From Tetmemena sp. SeJ-2015 (Eukaryota; Ciliophora; Spirotrichea; Sporadotrichida; Oxytrichidae), in NCBI GenBank assembly GCA_027382625.1, contig JAJKFJ010020824.1:1-24824 (forward strand): DNA of 24,824 bases. The letters run 5' to 3'. Each line of letters starts with the position of its first letter. The stretch's first letter is position 1. Shown here one piece after another: positions 18,480 through 24,824 of this stretch. The notes beneath the pieces are model-generated. The model was not told where the DNA came from, made no database searches, and saw only the letters and a program-made list of their open reading frames with translations. Made by a program: the position numbers and the translations under genes.

Positions 18480-19166
18480 TGCATCTACTTAAGCGAACGC
18501 TAGCAGTTTCTAGCCATCCCTCATAGGTTGAGGTACTACCTTCGCTTTGCGGAACATGTCACCCTGATTGAAGGTCCAGGAGCGGTGGGGCAGGGTGTCC
18601 GAGCGGAAGTTGCTCTCGTCTACAGAAATGATGAGGGCATCCTCGAGTAGGAACTGGGCAAGCAGTCAACTCACCCAGAGCCTCTTCTAGTTGTAGGTAG
18701 GGTCCCGATATCGTGGGTTCGCTCCCGAATCCTTGCCGAACCTGAGGTGGAACTGCTCCCGCAAGATCTTGAGGATGGTTGCCTTGCAAGGAACCTTGAG
18801 TGTAGTGAACTCTTGTTAGCTTGCCTTGAATTCGGAGAGCTTGCCCTGAACTTTGGCGGCTGATATCGAATAAATGCCCATGTCCTCCAGAACCAGAGCC
18901 ACCGCCTTCAAAAGCAGAGGGTCGTTGCGAGTTCGCTTCGCACCCGCTCTAGAATACGGCCTGCCCTCCACCACCCTGCGCTTCACCTCCCTCCTGAAGA
19001 AGGCCAGCGTTTTCCTGACGAAGTCGGCCTGCAACTTGAGGTCGGTCGCGATTTCTAGTGGCCGCTTACCTTCAACCTTGTACTTCTGCACAATCAGTCA
19101 CTGCTTCTCCTCCAACTTCGCCTCCCTCTTCCTAATGGCATGACTCTTTTAATTTAAGATAGGACT
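18480..19166 (-). pseudogene. Truncated second DDE transposase, Tc1/IS630-like
   Basis: Read on the minus strand with TAR as Gln, this gives a helix-turn-helix region (Glu-Gly-Lys-Arg-Pro-Leu-Glu-Ile-Ala-Thr-Asp-Leu, about 19082-19030), a second one (about 18900-18760), and the first catalytic motif Ile-Ile-Ser-Val-Asp-Glu-Ser-Asn-Phe with the Asp codon at 18620-18618. It matches the arrangement, but not the details, of the 408-aa transposase. About 45 codons later similarity stops at 18480, so the second Asp and the Glu are missing. Two in-frame TGAs (19100-19098, 18668-18666), each followed by CTG, interrupt it. The frame continues without a stop from the 226-aa ORF upstream. It is dead as a recombinase. 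Confidence 0.75.
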
Positions 19167-19778
19167 CTACCCTGATCGCTCGGAAGCAACCTCGAACTTG
19201 AGGTCTGGTCGCTCTGCTTTGAGGAAGCGGATACATTCCTGCCACAAGCTCTCCTTGCCATTGACTTTCAAGGAAGGAATGCCCTTTGAGTTTGCGTTGG
19301 CCCCTTCATATTGGCCAGGGTGCTTGATGAATTCGAGGTACGCTTGCAGGCCCTGGCAGAGCCGGTCGTCGGTGCCCATGCTCTTCAAATCCACGAACCT
19401 CTCCACTGCTTTGTCCACCTGCTCTAGTGGAAGTCGTATGATAGGCCCTGGTGGCAGGGACTGTAGTTGTGGTGGCACCTCTCCTGAGTTGAGTGGGGTA
19501 CTGGTCTGGTATTGCAGCTTCTACTTCAAAACCTGATGTGGGAACCTGGTTCCAAGTACCACTGGCGTCCACTTGACCACTTGCTTGCTGAGAACCCGGA
19601 CGCCACTCTGCCGAACGAAGTCGTATTCGCGCTGGCTTAGGAAGTCGTCGTTGATGATGGAGTGCTGTGATCTGGAGCTGAACTGCTCATGTTTTTCCTC
19701 CTCCTCTACAATTACTATTGAGTCTTCTTGTTGTGGCAGAAGGATCCTTGGAACATTGCTTGCTGCTTGTTCAACCAT
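19098..19778 (-). CDS. 226-aa ORF upstream of the truncated transposase
   Basis: ATG 19778 to TGA 19100-19098, with TAG/TAA read as Gln (19523-19521, 19169-19167 and one more). The N-terminus is acidic (a Val-Glu-Glu-Glu-Glu-Lys stretch). The middle is Pro/Gln-rich, and residues 130-200 form a compact helical region (Val-Asp-Lys-Ala-Val-Glu-Arg-Phe, Leu-Gln-Ala-Tyr-Leu-Glu-Phe, Trp-Gln-Glu-Cys-Ile-Arg-Phe-Leu). The last 15 residues are already transposase-like basic sequence, so the protein may once have been the N-terminal part of a longer transposase or a separate accessory ORF fused by loss of a stop. No domain is recognised. Size is similar to the 233-aa ORF of the neighbouring element, but I could not align the two. 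Confidence 0.6.
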
Positions 19779-19902
19779 ATTCTTCTTATAAATAAATTAA
19801 AACTACTTGATCATTATCCTATATCTACTCTTAAATTAAACCACTTGCTTACTAACATTCTAGAATCGATCTGTAAGTTGACTTTACAATCAAAGTCGGT
19901 AT
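19779..19902. promoter_or_regulatory. AT-rich upstream region of the 226-aa ORF
   Basis: About 120 bp of AT-rich DNA precede the ATG at 19778 and resemble in composition the spacer at 16145-16257. It is a probable promoter region; no motif is recognised. Confidence 0.35.
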
Positions 19903-20310
19903 GCAGCTTAACAATTTAAGCGACCACTGAACAAAAAGGTATGGGATCTCTATCGACCAAGTGGAACCAAAGAGCAACAGCCTCACTTTGCAGATCATGG
20001 GTACAAACATAAAGGAACTCTGATACGCTGGTCGACAACGTCAACACTAAGGTATGTTGTCCACAATGAGCAACCAGGAGGGCAGAGCTTCTGGTCAGGC
20101 AAGCAGGAGGCACTATTCAAGCAGCAGCAGCTAGCAACTTTATAATTTAATCGATCACTGTATTAAACGGTACGGGAGTTCGAACGAACAAGCAGACGCA
20201 AGGAGCTACCGCCCCCACTCCACACACTAAGTGTACAGCTAGACAGCAACTCTGGCATGCTGGCAGACAACCACAACGCTGAGGTAAGTTCACAAGCACC
20301 TTGCACGAGT
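19903..20310. repeat. Diverged tandem duplication, unit about 230 bp
   Basis: GCAGCTTAACAATTTAAGCG, then ACCACTGAAC...GGTATGGGA (19903 on) corresponds to GCAACTTTATAATTTAATCG, then ATCACTGTAT...GGTACGGGA (20134 on). Later landmarks also correspond (GCTGGTCGACAACGTCAACACTAAGG with GCTGGCAGACAACCACAACGCTGAGG). Minus frames 20113-19916 and 20348-20163 lie over the two copies and are Cys/Leu/Ser-rich, but they do not align as a conserved protein, so I do not call them genes. Confidence 0.6.
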
Positions 20311-21260
20311 TCGGTTGAGGTGGTCAAGTAAGGACAGTGTGCCACCATGTTTGAGCAACAACCACCAACTTGATCGAAAACTCTCCTAAAACTGCACCCT
20401 ACCCTTTCTTACTTTGGTGCACCTACCCCACTCGTACAACTCCAAACCGATTTCTACTACCACCACGCGCCAGCTGGGGGTGCCTCGTGACTATGCATGA
20501 CGTTGTTATAGATTTGGAAGCAGCAGCCAAGACAGCATGCACTCTACTCAAAGGGCAATGTACCATGTTTTCGAGGTACGACCAGGTCGCAACCAGACTT
20601 TGGTAGAAACCCTACTCGGCCACCTCCTCCTCTCACCACCCGTATGGGGTGCACCTATCCACAACGCATTCTGAAAGTCCATGGCTGATACTACTTGTGC
20701 AGATACAGGAGGCAAGGAAGCAAGCACGTTGAACACAGAATAACGTGACAGGTAAGTGGTTTTGGGCAACCTCTCAGGCTTTTGGCTTGGACCTGGCCGA
20801 AATTTAGGGCCTTCCAAGCGGCTAGCGGACTTTTGTAATCAGGACGCCTCCTCGTTGCCGCTTGGCCGAGCACCCTGGTTTTGTGTCGGATACTAACCTA
20901 TACCTATAGAGCATCTACCATAGCAGTGGGGGCGGCAGGGTCGCAGTGCAAGGTGTCGCCATAATTTTTTCCGGAAACCCCCTCCTCAAAACCATACTCT
21001 AGAAGTGGCTGGACCTGTGGCTGGAAAGCCGAACCTCTCTCTTGCTGAGAACCACACCTGCCTCGCAGAGTAGAGCGTCAGTCGTGTGCAGCTGGTTCTC
21101 CCCCGCTCTGATGAGCTGTCCGCATGCGGGAACACCAACTAGCTCGGAGGAAGAGCCGGGCCAGGCGACGGGAGTGGTCCGCAACACACAAAAGTGTCCA
21201 ACCTCGACGATTTCCAGGTGAGTCTGGGTGATTTGGCTAGGCCCCAACAATTTTCGAGGG
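20311..21260. other. Region without a supported gene; dispersed-repeat copies
   Basis: It contains TGGACCTGGCCGA (20788-20800) followed by AAGCGGCTAGCG (about 20816), like 12714-12810. Splice-donor-like CAGGTAAGT or CAGGTGAGT strings occur at about 20752 and 21216. A minus frame 20817-20548 (about 89 codons) ends at a TGA and lacks ATG at its start. None of this gives a recognisable protein. Confidence 0.4.
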
Positions 21261-21708
21261 TACCCTCAATTTTCAGTACCTGCCCTATTTATTTTCACTA
21301 CTTGATTTATTAACGTAATTATTCATCACTTATTTCACTTTAGGGGTTCCAGGGTTCAGGTGGGACATGAAGGGATAACGAGCATCATTAATTAGTGAAC
21401 CATGTCCAAACTTTTCTATACGCAAAATATCTTAGATTTTTAAGGACTATAACTAAACCTATGTGGTTTTCATTTAAAACTAACTTGTCCCTGCAGAGTT
21501 ACAGAGCACCCAACTTTTCAAAATAAATGGAACTAATAATTCAGAGCAACCTAAGAAAGTAAGATAGCAAGTCAAAATAAAGTGAAGGTATGTAGTTAAA
21601 ATGCAAGGCCAACATAATAAAATGGGTGCTCCCAAAACAAAATGACAGAGCTGGCGCATAAATATGAGAAGTTATAAAGATAAATGAAGCAGACTTGCTC
21701 GAATAATG

Positions 21709-21900
21709 AGAAGACTTCAATAAATTTATGAGAGTTGCCTCAATTCAGGGAGGACTTCAATAAATAAAATGCAGAGTTGCCTCAACTAAGAGAGGACTTC
21801 AATAATTAAAGAGAGTTGCCTCATCTAGGAGAGGACTTTAAAGATAAAAGTCAGACAGTGCCTCATCTAAGAGAGGACTTCAAGTTATAGAAGTGAGGTA
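21709..21900 (+). repeat. Short tandem repeat, four to five diverged copies of about 40 bp
   Basis: The unit has GAGTTGCCTCAACTAAGAG then AGGACTTCAATAAATAAA. Copies start near 21732, 21774, 21812 and 21856, with a partial one near 21709. Spacing is 38-44 bp with scattered substitutions. Confidence 0.85.
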
Positions 21901-22393
21901 AGTTAGAATGAGGGATGCTCTCCAACTTTACCTCGGAGGACAAGGTTAGAATGAGGGATGCTCTCTAACTCAAGCCTCCCAGACAGACAGACAGCTACCC
22001 CAGTTGATCAGGCTGTTTAGGACGCTGGAAGTGGGGAGACTGCGGGCCAGGCAGCTCACTGCCACCCATTCCTCGGGTAGGAGTAGGGGTTTTGCATAAG
22101 AAACCAACTACTAAATTAATTATAAACTCGCGCGCTTAAATACCCTAAATCTCCAAATATTCGCGAAAGCGCACAAAATTATTCATTTCCACTATACTGG
22201 GACCTGTTCCGTGCCAGTTCAAGTCGGGCACAAAGGTTTGTAGCCAGGACGTTCTGAAAGCACCGGCAGACTCAGCGTTCTTAGCTCTCTCTAACGCATA
22301 TTTTTTTAGGTCCTGGTGACATATTAACCTTCTATTGCTATTTACAGAGGTGATTCTAAATTTCCAAATACTACTAAATGTTTCAGTATACAA
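21863..22393 (-). CDS. Weak 176-codon frame overlapping tandem repeats
   Basis: A minus frame without TGA runs from at least 22393 to TGA 21865-21863, crossing two TAR codons near 22145. The upstream part (22393-22150) has a Lys-Lys-Tyr-Ala-Leu-Glu-Arg-Ala-Lys-Asn-Ala-Glu helix and a Trp/Phe-containing segment that look protein-like. The downstream half is Pro/Gly-rich and runs through the 42-bp and 40-bp repeats, so it is probably not coding. No ATG is at its 5' end. No family is recognised. Confidence 0.25.
21902..21981 (+). repeat. Two-copy tandem repeat, period 42 bp
   Basis: GTTAGAATGAGGGATGCTCT begins at 21902 and again at 21944, followed each time by C(C/T)AACT. It lies directly after the 40-bp array and shares its general style. 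Confidence 0.85.
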
Positions 22394-22930
22394 CTCGATA
22401 AAATTTGTAAGTACCCTAAGTTAAAGTTAGAGTGGTTCTATATCTAAACTAGAGGTCATAGCTAAAATCTATACACCCTCTCAAAATAGTGAGGCACCTC
22501 CAAAATTTTGACACCATACCTATAAATTTATGAGTGGGTGCCCAGCTTGCTGGACTGGCATAGAATGCTCAGATGAAACCCCAATTATTTTTGACACCCC
22601 AGAACCTATATGAACCACATAGCTTAAATTTATACCCTATAATCTAAGTTCTAAATTCTTACATTTAATTTGATATAGTGCTTGTCAATTGTTGATGCGA
22701 CCATGCTCCTTGCTCCTACTTGTTCCATGTTTGTTTGATATAGTACCATAAGAGCTTAACTCTCTTGGTGGGTCGACGGACCCTATGTGCTGAATGGCCA
22801 AGCACCCTAGTTCAAAGCGTTTGAGTGATTAATGTCAGGGCAGTCTGCGCGTACCCTTCATAGCGTCCGTTTTATTCGAGTGTTCATCAGGGGTTAAGAC
22901 AGGATCTCTCTTAAAGATGCAAGCAAGTCC
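22394..22930. other. No feature recognised
   Basis: Ordinary mixed-composition DNA with no long frame, repeat or RNA signature that I can support. Confidence 0.4.
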
Positions 22931-23049
22931 ATGTCGAGGACCCTAGCGGCTTCACTTGGCGATGCTTCGTCGCTGGGTGGGGTTGCACCACCTAACTTTG
23001 GAGGCAAGTGGTCTGTTCGAGGCGATGCCTCGGTGCTGGCTATGAGCTC

Positions 23050-23418
23050 TCACCTTTCGGACACACGTCCTCCTCTTTGTCTGCTTCTCCTCCCTGATTC
23101 TGATGTGGACCAGTCTCTTAGAGACGCTTGCTCCCAACTCCGACTCTGTAGGTGTGCGCTTGGCACAAGGACGCTTGAAAGTCTGGTGGCCACGACCACA
23201 TAGTCCACAACCACTTGGAACCACCTGGCCTCTTGAAAATCGAAGTGGACTTTGTCAAAGTGAGGAGGTAGCAAGGTTCCAAGCGATTCATGCTCCAACT
23301 TTCCACCACATTGCCTTGTTGTATCGACCAGGTACCAATATCTAGACAGAACCAATATAATCAGACTGCTTGCAGCAACAAAGTAGAGGTTGCGTACAGG
23401 TAAGTTCAAGTCGTTCAA
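23050..23418 (-). CDS. Weak 122-codon frame with a possible membrane segment
   Basis: A minus frame from 23418 (no ATG; the nominal start is a non-ATG codon) to TGA 23052-23050. Near its beginning there is a hydrophobic run (Val-Ala-Ala-Ser-Ser-Leu-Ile-Ile-Leu-Val-Leu) long enough to be a membrane segment. The rest is Ser/Arg-rich. A competing plus frame (22931 on) has internally repeated GGCGATGC.TCG.TGCTGG-type units. Neither belongs to a family I know, and the region adjoins unreliable sequence. Confidence 0.2.
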   Translation of the reverse strand: MNDLNLPVRNLYFVAASSLIILVLSRYWYLVDTTRQCGGKLEHESLGTLLPPHFDKVHFDFQEARWFQVVVDYVVVATRLSSVLVPSAHLQSRSWEQASLRDWSTSESGRRSRQRGGRVSER

Positions 23419-23437
23419 TATATATAACCTGCTCGTG

Positions 23438-24824
23438 TAAAAAAAATTTTTTTTTTTTTTTTTAATTAAAATTTTAAAAATTTCCCCCCAAAAAAAAACC
23501 CCCCAAAAAATTTTTAAATTCCAAAAATTTTTGTTTTTTAAAATTAAAAAAAACCCCTTTTTTTAAAAAAAAAATTTTTTTCCCTTTTTAAAAATTTTTT
23601 AAAAAAAAAATTAAAATTTTAATTTTTAAGGGGCCATCTCCCTTTTAAATTTTTTTTTTGAAAAGTTTTTTCCCCCTTTTTTTAAGGCCCCCCCCAAAAA
23701 ATTTTTTTTCCCTTTTTTTAAGGGGGTTTTTTTAAAACCCCCAAAAATTTTTTTTTTTTACCCGGGGGCCCCCAAAAAAACCCCAAAAGGCCCCAAAAAA
23801 ATTTTGGCGAGTTTCCCCGGGGGGGGTTTTTCCCCCTTTTTGGGGGGGGGAAAAAGGGGGGGGGTTTTTGGTTCCCCGGGGGCCCCCCCGGGGGTTTTTT
23901 TTTTGGGGGGGTTTTCCCAAAAAAATTTTTTAAAGGGGGTTTTGGGGGGGGAAAAAAAAAAAAAAAATTTTGGGGGAAAATTTTTAAAACCCGGCCCTTT
24001 TCCCCAAAAACCGGGGTTTTAAAAAAAGGGAAAAAAATTTTTAAATTTTTTTTTTTGGGTTTTTTTAAAAACCAAAAACCGAAAAAAACCCCCAAAAACC
24101 CAAAAAAAAAAGGGGGAAAAATTTTTTTTTCCCCCTTTTTTTAAATTTAATTTAAAAAAAGGGCCCATTTTTTTTGGGAAATTTTAAAACCCCAAAAAAC
24201 CCCCCCCCCCGGGGGGGGGGTTTTTTTTTTAAAAAAAATTTTAAAAGGGGGAAAAAAAAAAAATTTTCAAAAGGTTTTTTTAAAAAATTAAAAAAAATTT
24301 TCTTAAAGTTTTTTGGGGGGGTTTTTAAAAAGGGGGGGGGGGCCCAAAATTTTTTTTTTAAAAAAACCCCCAAATTTTTTTCCCCAAAAATTTTTGGGGG
24401 GAAAAAAAAAGGGAAAAATTAAAAAGGGGGGGGGGAAAAATTTAAAGGCCCCCCCCGAAAAACCAAAAAATTTTAAAAACCCAAAAATTTCCCAAAATTT
24501 TCCCCAAAATTTAATTTAAAATTTTTTTCCCCAAAAAAATTTTTTCCCCCCTTTTTTAAAAATTTTTTTTTTTGGCCCCTTTTTCCCCCCCCGGGGGGGG
24601 CCCCCCCCAAACCGGAAAAGGGGCCCCCCTTCCCCCCCCCAAAAAAAAAAATTTTTTTTTTTTTTTTTGGGGGGGGGTTGGGCCCCGGGGGGGGTGGCCT
24701 TCTTCCCTTTAAAATTTTTTTTAAAAATTTTTTCCCCCCCCTTTTTTTCCCCCAAAGGGGGTCCCCCTTTTTTGGGGGGGGGAAAAAAAAATTTTTTAAA
24801 AACCCCGGGGGGGGGGAAAAAAAA
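23438..24824. other. Homopolymer-run sequence, probable sequencing or assembly artefact
   Basis: From about 23438 to the end nearly every base belongs to a run of 3-15 identical bases, using all four nucleotides, with an abrupt onset. The many Lys/Phe/Gly/Pro-only frames are products of this. It is not a periodic C4A4 telomere: run lengths are irregular and AAAA/TTTT and CCCC/GGGG neighbours occur in no fixed order. Treat as uninterpretable. Confidence 0.9.

Noticed and set aside
18666..18668. TGA as tryptophan throughout this genome
   Set aside because: The best-supported genes end at TGA in plausible places and use TGG freely. The few internal TGAs lie in decayed or uncertain genes.
23718..24755. 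Many Lys/Phe/Gly/Pro-only open frames
   Set aside because: They are translations of irregular homopolymer runs with no biological composition.
23438..24824. Possible degenerate C4A4/G4T4 telomere
   Set aside because: There is no fixed period or order of runs, all base neighbours occur, and runs vary from 3 to more than 10. A telomere would be a regular repeat.
1..24824. Prokaryotic features: CRISPR arrays, operons with Shine-Dalgarno sites, rRNA
   Set aside because: No regularly spaced direct repeats of CRISPR type, no ribosome-binding pattern and no rRNA-like sequence were seen. The code and the candidate intron indicate a eukaryote.

Overview
The window looks like germline or germline-like DNA of a ciliate that reads TAA and TAG as glutamine and stops at TGA. 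The strongest evidence is one reading frame, 13079-16144, that crosses at least a dozen in-frame TAA/TAG codons. The transposase at 18187-16961 also crosses TAA/TAG codons exactly where the protein should continue, and a ubiquitin-like fragment has TAG where ubiquitins have a glutamate. The genus cannot be settled from this sequence. A spirotrich/hypotrich-type or other TAR=Gln ciliate fits; codes in which TGA is a sense codon fit less well.

Layout. Positions 1-1311 hold a minus-strand protein gene in two frames that runs off the left edge. Positions 1312-10680 are very AT-rich. This part holds a (ACT)12 microsatellite, a decayed ubiquitin-like gene between near-identical inverted repeats, several copies of a short inverted-repeat terminus, two islands of more balanced composition, and a large nested inverted repeat (7668-9940). 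The core of that repeat (8068-8948) is an almost perfect palindrome with 389-bp arms carrying tRNA-like box A/box B sequence. Positions 10685-11281 hold a weak minus-strand frame. Positions 11460-11957 contain inflated homopolymers that look like poor-quality sequence.

Positions 11958-19778 are a gene-dense, higher-GC block. In order it has: a minus-strand gene with a candidate 40-nt intron; a long plus-strand coiled-coil-type protein (about 1021 aa); a plus-strand 233-aa lysine/glutamine-rich protein; and a convergent 408-aa DDE transposase of the IS630/Tc1/mariner superfamily, whose stop lies one base from the preceding stop. Upstream is a second, truncated transposase fused in frame to a 226-aa ORF. 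I read 13079-18187 as the body of a germline transposon of the general TBE/Tec (ciliate Tc1-like) kind, and 18480-19778 as the wreck of a second, related element. No terminal inverted repeats could be identified for either.

Positions 19900-23437 are repeat-rich: a duplicated unit of about 230 bp, two short tandem arrays, dispersed copies of a GGACCTGGCC-containing motif, and a few weak frames. Positions 23438-24824 are almost pure homopolymer runs and are best treated as sequencing or assembly artefact.

With only TGA as stop, chance open frames of 100-160 codons are expected, especially in the AT-rich part. Frames without a recognisable family therefore carry low confidence.
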